Made by a program: the position numbers and the translations under genes. From Paraescarpia echinospica (lineage: Eukaryota > Annelida > Polychaeta > Sabellida > Siboglinidae): 64,000 bases of DNA. The notes beneath the pieces were generated by a model. That model was given only the letters and a program-made list of their open reading frames with translations. It did no database searches and was not told the origin of the DNA. Positions 19,860 to 33,165 of this stretch are shown here, one piece after another. The stretch is taken from assembly GCA_020002185.1 (NCBI GenBank), contig CM034543.1, forward strand, positions 8,653,982 to 8,717,981, read 5' to 3'. Position 1 is the stretch's first letter, and each line of letters begins with the position of its first letter.

Positions 19860-20440
19860 TATCTCACCGTCTCCTTTCCTATGTTCATAATCCAACTACT
19901 TGCGCACAACCACAATAAAGCAGCACTTGTTTCGTTATAATTTGTTCCGCGCAGCAACAGCCTACCACAGTTCCCGTACAGCCAACTTTATTACAGCTGT
20001 AGAATCGATAACTACAGCTCCACCGCCAGCCAAAGAATGCCGAAATACGATATCTCGACTGCCGTTCAAATACCTTTCGTTATGATTTCTCCGCGCCATG
20101 TCAATATTTCAACTATTGCGTACACATTACACTTCATCCAGCTAGGATTCGTTATAAAACTTTACCGTCATCTACAGCCAGTGACAGCCACAACAACTTT
20201 GCCAGTGACAGCTGCTAGCACCGCCGGCTAAGGAATGTAACGTCTGACGTCACTGTCTAGCGTTATAAAATGTGCCAGCCTAACGCAGCAGCAGCAGCAG
20301 CAACGCTTACACAGCCAACTTGATCATTATAAAATACACCGCTCAACGCCAGCTAAATTCAGCGCTTATACAGCCAACTTTATCATTATAAAATGCGCCG
20401 CGCAGCCCCAGCCTAACGCAGAACTTTGCCGTAATACGAT
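19860..20440. repeat. Diverged repeats with ACAGCCAACTTTATCATTATAAAAT
   Basis: The unit CAGCCAACTTTAT.ATTATAA, followed by ATGCGCCGCGCAGC and CAGCCTAACGCAG, recurs about five times, clearest at 20255-20425. A (CAG)n run is at 20286-20301. No gene is seen. Confidence 0.6.
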
Positions 20441-20579
20441 ATCCCGTTTGGCCGTGAAGCGAGACAACTAGGCCATCTGATAACCTCTGCTCTTTGCCAG
20501 TGCAGCAGGCAGCCGACTGATGCAAGCTATTCCACAATACAGCCGGTTAGCCGAAACAATACAGTGTACTTCACTAGAC

Positions 20580-21130
20580 ACGCACACATATAACCACATA
20601 ACCAGTACTAATTAATTATAATTAATTTGTCGCTAGACTGTTAAATAGTACTAATTACTACATTTATTCACTAAAACTACTAATTATTTACTAATTAATA
20701 TACTTAATTAGTCACTAATTATTACTAATTATTACATTACTAATTAGACACTAAAACAGTACTAATTAATTGGTGACGTATAACCACTTACATATAACCA
20801 CACCACAACACATATATAACCACATACGAGAACTAATTAGTCAATAATTAGTCACTAATTAATGCTACTTAGACACTACAACAGTACTAATTAATTAGTG
20901 ACGAATAACCATATACATATAACCACATATCAATATAACCACATATCAGCGCTAATTAGTCACTAATTATTACTACTAATTAGCAAAGTCAGCACATTCT
21001 AATTAGTACTAGTGTATTCATTAGAGGGTAGCACTAGCAAATACAGTTAATTAGTCACGAATTAATACTAATTAGTACTAATTAGTTTCCTCACTAGAGA
21101 GCGCGCACACGTCATCGTGTGTGGGCTAAC
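20580..21130. repeat. AT-rich subterminal array (TAATTAGT and ATATAACCACA units)
   Basis: ACTAATTAGTCACTAATTA-type palindromic units and ATATAACCACATA units are interspersed over about 500 bp, just inside the right terminal repeat. Near the left end the inverse units (GGTTATATGTGTGTGGTTAT) occur once or twice. No coding capacity. Confidence 0.75.
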
Positions 21131-21138
21131 AATCAACA

Positions 21139-21292
21139 ATCAATCAAACTTTTTTATAAGTAAGCTGTCAACTTTTTGCATTCCAGAAAACGCCTCAATT
21201 ACTAATAATAAACGTGTAAAACCCTTTGATGTTTCGCCGATTTCCTTTGATCTTTGTCCTTGACCGGTACCGTCAGCAACATGATAACTACT
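21139..21292 (-). repeat. Polinton terminal inverted repeat, right
   Basis: Begins AATCAATCAAAC and ends AACATGATAACTACT. It is the reverse complement of 5835-5989 with about three mismatches by eye. Confidence 0.93.
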
Positions 21293-21298
21293 AATGTC
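21293..21298. repeat. Polinton target-site duplication, right copy
   Basis: AATGTC, identical to 5829-5834. Confidence 0.9.
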
Positions 21299-21299
21299 C

Positions 21300-24200
21300 T
21301 TGTTATTAAAAGCGTACATTGGTGTTTGCAGTCATGCAATTTATATCAGAAAACACTTGGTATGATAGCATGCTTTCTAAACTGTCGCCTCAAAGCTGGA
21401 GCATCAATTCGGGGTCCATTGTTACAAGCCAATATTTGAGACACATAAATTAGTATTAGGCCTACTTTAGTTGACTGATGTGAACCTACTTACTATGCCA
21501 ATAACTAATTATATCATATATGACTATAGTGTTTTGTTGTATGCTATTGACAATATCGTAAACAAATATTGTTAAGGATTTAAATACTTGTAATGTCACT
21601 TATTTAATAATTCCAATGGCAATGCCTACAATACATGATTGACAGGGCTTGGTCCGGACTGTGACTAATGTTGACTAATATATGACGACATTATTTCGCA
21701 AAACGTTATACTGGCTACGGTAGCTGACATTTATTTTTGTAATTATTTTGAAGGTTATTTTACCCTTATTTCCCCACCAGCAACTAAGTCGATAACATAG
21801 ACTCGTATTCCGACGTAGTAACACGCCGGCACAAATTGCTGTAAACTAAATCGGCGGATTACAAGCATTCATTATTCCCAATTATATCATTGTATTCACA
21901 CGTATTTGTACTTTATTACATTCACATTTCTTATTACATTTCAATTTCGCATACGTCATATTTGTATATATGCAGACTTTGAAATAGAACTGTGGGACTA
22001 TATAGTAGTCGTAATGATACCTAACGGAACTCGTGATTGCAGAGTCACCTTGTCAACAACAAGCTGGTTTCGGCTTGTCATTTCCTAAGCGCCGCTTCAC
22101 CCTCCAAATAAGGCAATGATATCGAGCTTCCAGGTCGATTTCGCTTAATTTTACTTCATCGGTGCATAGTGTAAACAAATCGACTGGAGATGGTCATGTG
22201 GCTTTAACCAAGAATTATGTTTTGACGTTCAATGTCTTTTTATGCTCGTCACTTTCGTATTTAGGCTTGCAATCGGCGTTCGAAAGTGACTACCGCAGAC
22301 TTTTGCCAATCTTGCCGCCGAATTCACCAAACGAGTGCCGTAGATTTGTGAAAGATCGTACTATTTCGACAATGTTTGACTGAAGGATATTACGCTAATG
22401 TTATTTATACTAGTGCTAGTGCAATAGTAAGCGGGCAGACAATCCGAATTGATGTGCCTGGACGATACTTGTTTGAGAATGTAATTGAAAGACTTCAGCA
22501 TGGACCTAATCGAAGACGGCATTGATTGTTGTCCAATGCGAGCATGGCGCATTCTGTTTGGCATCAAACAAAACGTGACTTGAATGTTTGAGAAATGTCG
22601 CATTCATTTGAAATACAGTGTGACATTATTTCAAATTCATGTAATATTTGGCATAAATTATTTGTCTCGCATCATCAGGTACGGAAAAGCAGGACAATAA
22701 AGACAAGTTCGGACAGCAATAACACTGTAAACTCTTGGAGACCCACTCAAAATGGCTAGGCTACCCAATTTTGGGTTGTGACCTAGAGGCTGAGAACCGA
22801 TCATCTGTTATAATTGTCTTTGGGAGGGATGTTAACGTCAATGCAAAGGGATCGATGTTGTGTTTGTTTGACACATACAAGAAGATCTCCGCTAAGAAAA
22901 AGAAAAAATCACAATAAGGAGAAGAGTCGGGTATATGGTATTCTACCCGCATCGTAAGAAAATACAGGAGGTTTCGCATTGTGGGTAACAATAACAACAG
23001 TCTGATAACTGTCTTAGTATGTTAATGGGTTAGGCCTGCGAACACTACAATGCTACACTTAATGACAACTGCTACAAACATCACTTCCAAGAGCAGCGAG
23101 GAGGAGCCTGCGCTTCAGTCTAGTCCAAAGGAAGCTGGTATGTGATTACTGTGCGGGGGTGCATTATGGTAAGAGCGTCGTACAATATGTCGATAGATTA
23201 CTGGTTCGAAGCTTATTGCTGCAGTTTCGAACCTTGGGCAAGTTTATTAAGTACACGTTGCTCCAGTTCGGTCAAGTGTATGTGTACCTGGCTAGAGACA
23301 GGTGGATGTGTACATACGGGCAGTCTTCGCGCAGTATTTGAAGCGTGGCTGGTTCCTTCCCATATCAATCGAGTTCGATTGAAAGGGTCTGTCAGGGAAT
23401 AAGTTTAAAGCGCTTTTAGTAGTCATAAGGACTGAATAACACGCATTAATAATTTACATTTTACATACTGCCACGTAGGACTATCAAGTAACTGTAACCA
23501 ACTAAGCAGACAGTCATCATGTACTTGCCGTTCCACGAAACGTTGGGGCCCCGTTGTTCCAGAAAACGCACATACAAGTCTTGGAGATTGGGAAAATTGG
23601 AACCACAGTTGGAACAGATGTAGGCATGTATTGGATGACAATGCATATGCAGGCAGAGAGGATCTTAGTGCTCTAAAAATATTGACTAACATTAAAGGAC
23701 CACAGGTGAGACTCGTTGAGGTTTGCCAGAAATTGGCCACCAACTGCCGCCAAGCAAATACAAGCTGTGAAAACATGCACAACGAAGTTGCAATATAGAG
23801 AAGGTGAATTGTGCTGGTCCAAGAACTCCAAGTCCATTTGGTGGAGGCTGAACAAAAAGAGAAGAAAGCATGGTTGTACATTGGTTGGACGGACATCTAG
23901 TACCTGAGGCCGTGTTGGATCTATTAGATACTACTGGGGTCTTAGCATTTGGTTGTATTCGAGAAGGAAAGTCAACCACCAAAGAGGCCGTCTTGGAACT
24001 ACTAGTCTCAGTTGCGGATTAAGACTTTCGTTGGCCCTAGGCACCGGGCAACTTCTTGGGCCCTAGGTAGAACCAGGGGAGGATCCAGAGAAGGGACGGT
24101 AGGGGATCTTAAGAACTCCAGGTACACCCACTTTAGGATTACCAAAAAACTCCGCAGGCACCGGATCGAAGTGAATATTGGGTCGATTAAGCTGGAACTT

Positions 24201-24600
24201 CAGTACGACTTCGTTTTTGCATCATGACATCGGAAGAAACTTTTTGGGCCAATGAATTACAATGCCACTTATGCAATATCTATAATTGGTGAAATCAAGT
24301 CTTGCTAGCTGGGTTTCGGGAATATTCAGTCTATACAAAATATGCTCGGCTATTTTTGTGGGCCCTGCCCTTCATGTGCGGTATACACGTGCTTTTACAG
24401 AGGCAGTATGTTCCTCTACCCGGAATTAGCCAGTGTAGTAACTTGTGACAAGACGTTTGCTGTGTTAAACGTGGGAAATGCGAACGCCAATATGTATTAC
24501 AGTATACTCAGTCTGCTGCGGCAATATTGCCCATCAAGCTTATTTTGAAACCGGGTGTTTTATTTACCATTTGGTGATGCTGTGGGGTCGAAACTTTAAA
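21300..24600. other. Host flank, no gene recognised
   Basis: Short open frames only. Around 23470-24000 several phased stretches (for example TAAKQIQAVKTCTTKLQYRE and VLDLLDTTGVLAFG) look like remains of an old coding region, but I cannot assign a family. Confidence 0.4.
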
Positions 24601-24719
24601 ACTGCGAATTTAAACTAGATTCCCAGGGGGGACTCAGAGAAAAGCCTGAAACTGGAGGCATAGATGAAGACAGCACAAATAAATCAGCAAAGAACAGTCT
24701 GGAAAACTCTTCTGAACCT

Positions 24720-26030
24720 GGATATAAATGTGTTTGTTTAAACGCAAGGAGTATAGTTAACAAAAGAAATGAACTAAACAAAATATGGTAGAAAATATTG
24801 AAACGGTCCAAAAATAAACACTTATCTAAAGAAGCCATTAGAAAAATTAAGTATAAACAAATGATGTGGAAGTCATATAGACGTACTGGAAATGACGAAG
24901 ACTACAACATTTATAAAGAAGCACTAAACCAAGCTACAGCTGAAATTAGAAATTCAAAGAGAAGCTATGAACAGCAATTAGCTAGTAATATAAAAGATGA
25001 CAGCAAGAGTTTTTATGCGAATGTTCGAAGCAAACAGAAAGTTCAGGATAAGGTCGTTCCTCTAGAAGATAGTGCTGGAAATATAATATCAGAGGGATTC
25101 TTAATGGCAGAAGACCTGAATGAGTACTTTAGTTCAGTGTTTACCAGGGAAGATATTAGTTCACTGCCAGTACCAGAGGCTAAGTTCAAGGGGCAGATTC
25201 AGAGTATTTAGGACAATTAATTGTAACCCCGGAAATGGTAGCTAAGAAAATAAGGGCTATGAAGGATAATAAATCACCTGGAGTGGATGGGATTCCGCCC
25301 AAACTAATATTGGAAATTGTAGAACAAATTAGCATACCGCTTGCAACAGTTTACAATTTGTCATTAGAAGAGGGAGTGGTTCCTTTAGAATGGAAAGTGA
25401 CAAACATTATACCGTTATTTAAAAAAGGTTCGAGAAACAAGTCAGATAACTAGAGCATATGTTTAACATCAGTGATTTGCAAATTATCAGAAAGACTAAT
25501 TAAAGATCACATGGTGGATTTTCTTGTTAAACATAACTTGATAAACCCATCTCAACAAGGTTTTTTTTAAAGCGAGGTCAAGCTTAACAAGTATGTTATG
25601 TTTTTTGGAAGACATCACTAAGTGGATAGATGAGGGATCACCAGTAGATATCGTCTACTTGGATTTTCAAAAAGCTTTCGACAAAGTGCCACATCAAAGA
25701 TTACTGCGTAAACTAAAGTCCCATGGCATAGGAAATGGTATAATAAACTGGATAGAAAAATAGCTGATTGACAGAAGACAACGGGTAGTAGTTGATGGGG
25801 AGGCTTCAAACTGGAAATCGGTATTGAGTGGGGTACCACAGGGATCAGTACTAGGAACTATATTATTCTTAATATATATCAACGATTTGGATGATGAAAC
25901 AACAAGCAAGGTGTTAAAATTTGCGGATGATACAAAAGTGTCCAGAAGGATTAAAAGTGATGGAGATCGACAACATTTTCAAGATGATCTTGACAAGTTG
26001 ATCAAATGGTCTGAAAAGTGTACCTTCAAC
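24720..26030 (+). mobile_element. CR1/L2-like LINE copy, internally deleted
   Basis: Starts in the endonuclease N-terminus (NARSIVNKRNELN, about 24745-24785). It then jumps at about 24790 to the region before the reverse transcriptase (KHLSKEAIRKIKYKQ), so most of the endonuclease is deleted. RT motifs follow: NKSPGVDGIPPKL, VDIVYLDFQKAFDKVP, SGVPQGSVLG and KFADDTKV. Stops and a frameshift interrupt it (for example TAG near 25452 and a T/A run at 25560). It ends near 26025, after KWSEKC. It is a sister of the LINE at 33166-35784. Confidence 0.88.
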
Positions 26031-26039
26031 ATAATTATT

Positions 26040-27250
26040 ATACTCTTAAGAACAATGTTATTACTGCTACATCTGTGATATACTTAACATTATGTATCAA
26101 TAAAGATTATTGTTATTATTAATGTGGTTAATAATTACAACAAAACGATGATCAGACTGTCTCCTGTTAAGAAATGTGAGCTGCCTAAGTATGTCTGCCT
26201 GGCCAATGGCCAATATCGTAACTGCTATGTGTCATGTGTAGACAGTAAAGACAGTGTAGATGCGGAGAAGCGGGGAGATGGTTGTTATTACTGAAGTGAT
26301 CATGGTCATTTACTATTACAGCACCTCGGGATATTATGCAGACGCACGTAGGCTTACTCTTCCACCTGTACAATGCAAATATTTCTCGCACCAGCGCTAA
26401 GTGGGCATTACTAGGTCATTAGTGCGTGCTTCCTAAACATATTTCGTTCTCCGTTGTAATTGCAGAGACAAGCATTAAGCAGAATACGTCACCAAATGTC
26501 ATCTCAACTTAGCTATGTAAATAAATTATGCACAAACATTTTATTTAATGGCGCCCACTTAATTTGCGCAAAAGCAACATTAAGACAAATACACATTTTG
26601 ATACTACTACGTAAATATCAATGCAAGATAACTTTAGTATGATGTCTATACCATAACTATTAATGACATTATGCGTCAACTGCGGCCGCAATCAGAAGCA
26701 CGAATTGCGTTTATTGCAACTTTGTAACAAAATATATATAAAGGAATTAAATTCCTATATGGGAATTAAGCTATAGTTCATATTTATGCAAAGTATCGTC
26801 TTTCAGTCAGATTGTCGCTAATTTACACCCTCATGATGATTCAAAAACAATAATTTATGTGAAGTCACCTATGTAACAATTCCATCTCAGTATAAACGCT
26901 GTGGGAATGGGGTAATGTTAAAGAAGGGTGGTAATACCGAGAAAGCTAACAATGTATTTTTGCATCCGTAGGCCTTGCAAAAAGGATAACCTGAGCGTTT
27001 ATTCGCCACACATAATAATTCCGATCAACACTATTGGTTCGTAGTCTGAAACAATTGAATGATGGTGCGTCCATGTATTGTTTTGTTGACATGATAAATT
27101 ATATTTGTGCACTTTGATACGCAATACAGAGGGCTAGTCAAGTGTTGATTTTGGCTTGTGAAAGGACATGAACGATACGGTCTTGAGTTTGTGTGCATTA
27201 CTTTACTACGGCATTCACTTGTCGCTATTCTTCATCTAGTCTCAGCAAAG
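26040..27250. other. Intergenic, no gene seen
   Basis: AT-rich. A CAATAAAGATTATTGTTATT stretch at about 26098 may be the 3' end of another retroelement. Otherwise nothing is recognised. Confidence 0.4.
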
Positions 27251-27758
27251 AACGATTTAGGTTGGACAAAAATGTTAACAAAGCTTTCTCACCTGATACG
27301 GGTTCGATGGTGGTATGTCTCACCACCAAAAAAAAACCCACCCGAATCCACCCATGGCAAAATCTCTTTTTCGGCTCAAATCCAAGATGGCCGATATTAT
27401 ACAGGGTCTAATATTTAAATGGACCTAATTTTGGAACTAAGCAACATAAAAACACGTTTGAGGTATCATTTCCAACTAATCTTAGGATGTCCATTCATTT
27501 GGTGGCACTTTTTTGGGGGGGTTGTTATAGGTCAAGGTCATGCGATAAGGTCAAGGTCAAGGCAACATTTGATAAACTAATCTGGGAATATGCTGGATTC
27601 GGACCAATGTGGCATGATCTTGCAACGAAGTGAAGTTATAAAAACATATTTAAGTGTCATTGCAACCATGTATACCATGCCTACTCATTTAAACCATATT
27701 TTATAGGTGATTATAGTTCAAAGTCACGTTTCAGTGTCAATATATGCATATTGTCTAT

Positions 27759-28172
27759 TTACAATCTTGTTTGATCCTGGTCAACATCCCGGTCATCGTC
27801 ATCCTGGCTCTCCATTTGTGTCACATTCATGCATGTGATGCCCTTGCACTGGCCACATGCTGGTGTGCACTGCAGTCCATTCTTACGGCAGGTGTATATT
27901 TTCTTATCGCAGTGACCACCGCAATGGCATCGAATTATCTTGAGGAGTCGCTCTGGTGCCGCAGGCTGAGACATTCTGATAGGCTCGAGACCACCAGAAG
28001 ATGCTACCCAACTCCAAAGCTCAGGAGATATATCATTGCCACGCCATTCATGCACCTGATGATAAGTCCGATGGCTATGGAAGGCGGCTGCATCATTCGT
28101 TGGCGGAAGCTTCTCTGGAGACACGTATTGTGTAGAAGTAGCTACCTTCAGCAAGAACTTCGCCACCCGTGC
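27759..28172 (-). pseudogene. Cys-rich CXC-like domain fragment, left arm
   Basis: Open on the - strand for 135 residues: KLPPTNDAAAFHSHRTYHQV, WRGNDISPELWSW, PAAPERLLKIIRCHCGG, then CRKNGLQCTPACGQC and KGITC. The repeated C-x-C and C-x3-C spacing resembles tesmin/CXC-type zinc modules. It is the C-terminal module of a family of large uncharacterised invertebrate proteins, often in repetitive DNA. The frame is better preserved than in the right arm. Confidence 0.6.
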
Positions 28173-28349
28173 TGACTTGTCACCATGTACGGGTTATCAC
28201 TCTTATCTGTGGCATCAGCATGATGTATCATGAGTTGAAATTCGTCTGAATCTTCTACGACAACAGCTGTTGGCGTTTTCATGTCTCCATCTTCCTCGAA
28301 AGAGGACACCGAAAAGGCAGGAGAAGATGCCCTGCTGGTGATGTACGCC

Positions 28350-28785
28350 ACTTATGCACCACATCAATAAGCCTCAACTCCGCACGGGTGGCGAAGTTCC
28401 TGCTGAAGGTAACTATTTCTACACATTGCATGTCTCCAGAGAAGCTTCCGCCAACGAATGATGCAGCCGCCTTCCAAAGCCATCGGACTTATCATCAGGT
28501 GCAAGGATGGCGTGGCAATGATATATCCCCTGATCTTTGGGGTTGGGTAGCATCTTCTGGTGGTCTCGAGCCTATCAGAATGTCTCAGCCTGCGGCACCA
28601 GAGCGACTCCTCAAGATAATTGCGGTGGTCATTTCGATAAGAAAATGTGCACCTGCCGTAAGAATGGACTGCAGTGCACACCAGCAAGTGGCCAGTGCAA
28701 GGGCATCACATGCTTGAATGTGACACAAGTGGAGAGCCAGGATGATGATGACCGGGATGTTGATGAGGATCATACAGGATTGTAA
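28350..28785 (+). pseudogene. Cys-rich CXC-like domain fragment, right arm
   Basis: The + strand copy of the same block (LPPTNDAAAFQSHRTYHQV, PAAPERLLKII, then, after a frameshift near 28620, CRKNGLQCTPASGQC). One Cys is lost (ACGQC reads ASGQC) and another is Phe (GGHF). A pseudogene copy inside the foldback arm. Confidence 0.6.
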
Positions 28786-29784
28786 ATAGACAATATGCAT
28801 ATAGTGACATTGAAACGTGACTTTGAATTATAATCACCTGTAAAATGTCGTTTAAATGATTAGGCATAGTAAACTTGGTTGCAAAGACACCTAAATATGT
28901 GTTTGTAACTTCACTTCGTTGCAAAGTTATGCCACTTTGGTCCGAATCCAGCTTATTCCCAGATTATTTTATCAAATTTTGCCACTTTGGTCCGAATCCA
29001 GCTTATTTTATCAATTTTTTTCTTGACCTTGATCTTATCGCATGACCTTGATCTCTAACGACCTCCTATTTGTCACCAAACAAATGGACATCCGAAAGTT
29101 AGCTGGAAATGATACCTCAAACGTGTTTTTATGTTGCTTAGTTCCAAAATTAGGTCCATTTGAATATTAGACCCTGTATAATGTCGGCCATCTTGGATTT
29201 GAGCCAAAAAAAGGTTTTGCCATGGGTGGATTCGGGTGGGGTTTTTTTGGTGGTGAGACATACCACCAACGAACCTATCTCAGGTGAGAAAGCTTTGTTA
29301 ACATTTTTGTCCAACCTCTATGGACCGCGAACACTTCGTTGCTGCGAGTAATCCACGGTTGTCGTCCTCTGTTACGAAGGAGTTGACGTTGGGTTAAAAA
29401 TAATGTGGAATTTACTAGATAAGCAGTGCAAATGCAACTTATCTTTTGGAGTTCCGTGTCGATATGTGGATTATGTGTGTCGCAACCACATACGTACGTC
29501 AGTCTAGAGTCGTAAGTTGGTCCGTGGGTATTGCGCGCTGAACTACTTGAACGTGTCTATTTATAGCCTACCCCAGCTCCCCGCCCGGGCCCCGGACACT
29601 ACTGGGAACTGCTCATCCTGCCACTTACGGATCATCGTGAAGAGCACTTCCACAATAACATCAATCGGTCGAATCTATTATGTGCTGTCGTCTTCAAACA
29701 GCTAACCATCGTTTTGCTTAGAAGAGTCCGGGGTAGGTCATTTGCAACTACACTAAGTCACAACAATTTGTTTTCAAATATTTC

Positions 29785-30385
<601 letters not shown>

Positions 30386-30531
30386 AGTGTGTGTGTGTGA
30401 GTGTGAACATGAGTGTGCGTATATGCGTATATGCATGATTGCGTGATTGCGTGTATGCATCTGTTAATTATTGTTTCAGCCATTGTGCCAGTAGCTGTTT
30501 GTCCATATCGGCAGAATCATAAGCATCATAT

Positions 30532-32943
30532 ATGGAGGGAATAAAGGAAAAACTAAAAGTGGACATCAATTTACTGCCTATAAAAGGAATGTTCTTCTGC
30601 TTACTAGCAGGTACGTTTTTCCATAGGAATGAACAGTAATCAAAAACACACGCACACGCACACGCATGCACACAGCTCTTTTAATTTAATTTGTTTGTTT
30701 GTTGTTGTTCCTCATTTTATTTACTCAAGTTGGAGAGTGTGTCTTTAATGTTCGAAACCCAGTTAAAATTAAAATGTCTACTTACACATACCAAACATTT
30801 TGTTTCAGGTAATGCCAGCCGCATACCCTTCATTACGGTTGATATGAAAATAGTGGATCTTTCCCTGACAGAAACAGCCTTGATTTGCGGAACAATGCCC
30901 TTGATCCACGGTATTACAAGAATATTCATTGGTGGCCTCGCCGACAAACAAAACGCCCACAAATCGATGTTGATGATACTGTGTCTACTGACTGCAGTTT
31001 TCCACTGCTGCAAGGTCTTTGTGCCACAAAGAACGGCGTTGGAGACACGCCGTGGCACTGCGGATGTTCAACTCCATTGCGGAACAAATGGCACTCAGGC
31101 CTTTAATTGCAATGAGCGCCCGCTATCTTCCGCCGTGAACAGCGAGGTGGAGTTTGAGTCACCAGAAAGCTTCAACATCAGTGACTTTATATGGACATGC
31201 AACATTGGAGAACGATGTAATAAACCGCGACAAACACAAACTATGTCATTTAAGCAACCGAATCAGATGGCTTGTAACATTTTGAAACAAACAGCGCCGG
31301 TTTTAGCAAATTGCAAGCCATATTTACAGACAACTGCCGAGCTCTGACGACCCACGACATCAACCATGACAAGTGCCAGTGTTACTCGCCCGAGTCATTT
31401 GTCCTTGGCGATGATATGTGTGAAGGATTGGTGTGTGAGAAACCAACCAGACTGAAGTGTAAGATAGATTCTACCCACCGCGGTGGCTTCGTTCACCAGA
31501 ACAACACAAGTGAACAGTCATCAACTGACAGAAAAGGAATTAATCTTGGATTGACATTTTGGAGTGTCGCAACACTTTACTTCCTGGGACAGTTGACGAA
31601 TCAACCAATTTCTGGGATGAATGATACTATGACGTACATCTTTCTTTGCGAAAAACGCAACAAATGGAGTAAACAGAGGCTTTGGGGAATCATCGGGGGG
31701 GGGGTGGCCGTGTTCGCACCTACTGCAGGTTCGGAGACAACGAGTACAGCACCGCATTCCTTTTGTTCGCTGACCCTTACAGCATTTTGCGCTTGTCAGT
31801 TCAACAGTAGTCGTTATGACGTTACGTGTTCCACGAATGTATTCAATGACACTGTTGGACTAATGCTGAAACCGGAAGCCTTTGTTCTCTTCTCGCTCGT
31901 TCTGGTCTTTGGCATATACCTCGGTTTTATAACTACCTTCCTCTTCTGGTATTTGAAACTGTTAGGAGATGTACCTCAGGTATCATTTGGCCTGTGCTTA
32001 CTGTCCAGTTGCTCGCTAGAAATCGTCGTCATGTTCTTCTCTGAGAGAGTCTTCCATACTATTGGTCACGTAAATTATTTCTCCATCGTTTGTGTGGCGT
32101 TCTTTATACGTATGGCTTGCTACTCGTTCGTACAAAACCCTAAGATGGTTTTGCTTATCGAGCCGCTTCACGCAGTCACATTCGGTTTAATGTATGCTGC
32201 AGCGTCGACATACACCAGTCGTATCACTTTGCGTGGACCCCACGGTTCTGTTCAGAACATCATCGCTTCGCGGCATTTCTGTTTTGGTGAGTTAAGCAGC
32301 AAACCAGTGTGTAATATCCGTGCAACATTAAAATGTGTACGTAAAGTGTAAATAGTTCATACCATTTATAATAATATGTGTCAACCTTAACACACCGTTA
32401 ACAGAAATCAACAGAAAAGTGCCACTCAAAGATAAAATGTTATGGACTAGAAAGTCTGGAGTTTTTGTTTGATCGTAAAGTCAATATAATAGCATATTAA
32501 CTGGAGTGACCCCGATGCTTGGGGACACAGCCATATATCTATACTACTAAGGAAATAACTAATAATTATATTAATCAGCCTGCACGAGTTCTTTACACGA
32601 ATTGCTGGTGAATCACATGTAACATTTATTTAGTATTTATTTAAAAAGAATGCTCAAACCGTTTTTCTATAGGAAGTAGTTTGGCAACATTCGTTGAAGG
32701 TCCGGTACTTGATGGGTGTTTTCTTTACGAATTGATCGTTCGTGCCATTATATTACAGGGAGAAGATTTGGAACCCTTGTTGGAGGTCATTTGTTTGAAA
32801 GGTATGGAGGGGCGGCCACATTCCGGTTGTTCGCTGCGTCATCACTTGTGCTTCTTGTTCTATACCGTATTGACCAGACGTTCTGGGTCACGGATGGACA
32901 TGCTCCAGAGGTTGCCGAGTTAGAAGCAACAAAAGGTGGGTGA
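30532..32943 (+). pseudogene. MFSD6-like major facilitator transporter, copy 1
   Basis: Exon 1 is 30532-30610 (MEGIKEKLKVDINLLPIKGM..., 79 bp, donor GTACGT). Exon 2 is 30809-32286, after TTTCAG: LTETALICGTMPLIHGITRI, the MFS loop GGLADKQNAHKSMLM, an extracellular Cys-rich loop, WGIIGG, and YSFVQNPKMVLLIEPLHAVT..GLMYAAAS. The last exon (32759-32943) reads GRRFGTLVGGHLFERYGG, then a transmembrane helix. The frame shifts near 31310-31347 and around a run of nine G at 31696-31705. An extra degenerate version of the last exon precedes it at 32673. The family is predicted 12-helix plasma-membrane proteins without a proven substrate. Copy 2 on the other strand has an identical exon plan. Probably a pseudogene. 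Confidence 0.8.
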
Positions 32944-33165
32944 ATACTACGTTTCTGCTGTTTAACAAGATTTAAAAAAATTGCCACCCAGAGAATTAAC
33001 TCTAGTTGGCAGGTGGACAAGGAAGCCCTTTGGCTTATCGAGAGTCCGACCCTTTTATCTATGTGTATCCCTCCCGTCTGAGATATGTGTCGCTACTAGC
33101 ACCCACACAATCAGCAGGTAATCTATTCCATTAATTTACAGTCCTTTGTGAAAATGAAAACTTTC

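Larger units (their letters stand above)
5835..21292. mobile_element. Polinton/Maverick element, full length but defective
   Basis: Seen: 15,458 bp bounded by inverted repeats (5835-5989 and 21139-21292) and 6-bp direct repeats. Inside are the diagnostic Polinton genes: packaging ATPase, retroviral-type integrase with chromodomain, protein-primed DNA polymerase B, penton and double-jelly-roll major capsid protein. Coding parts are GC-rich, unlike the AT-rich flanks. Known of the family: Polintons integrate with a retroviral-like integrase and encode capsid proteins, so they are viewed as integrated virus relatives. Odd: an internal inversion splits the polymerase, stops interrupt the integrase, penton, polymerase and SSB-like genes, and no cysteine protease is visible. 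This copy cannot be autonomous. Confidence 0.95.
27259..29317. mobile_element. Foldback element 1, about 0.9-kb arms
   Basis: Arms 27259-28172 and 28382-29317 are inverted copies, diverged by scattered changes and small indels, around a 209-bp spacer. Each arm carries the same coding block. The right arm also has a local duplication of GCCACTTTGGTCCGAATCCA (28930 and 28980). Terminal inverted repeats this long are typical of foldback or composite inverted elements. No transposase is visible. Confidence 0.85.
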
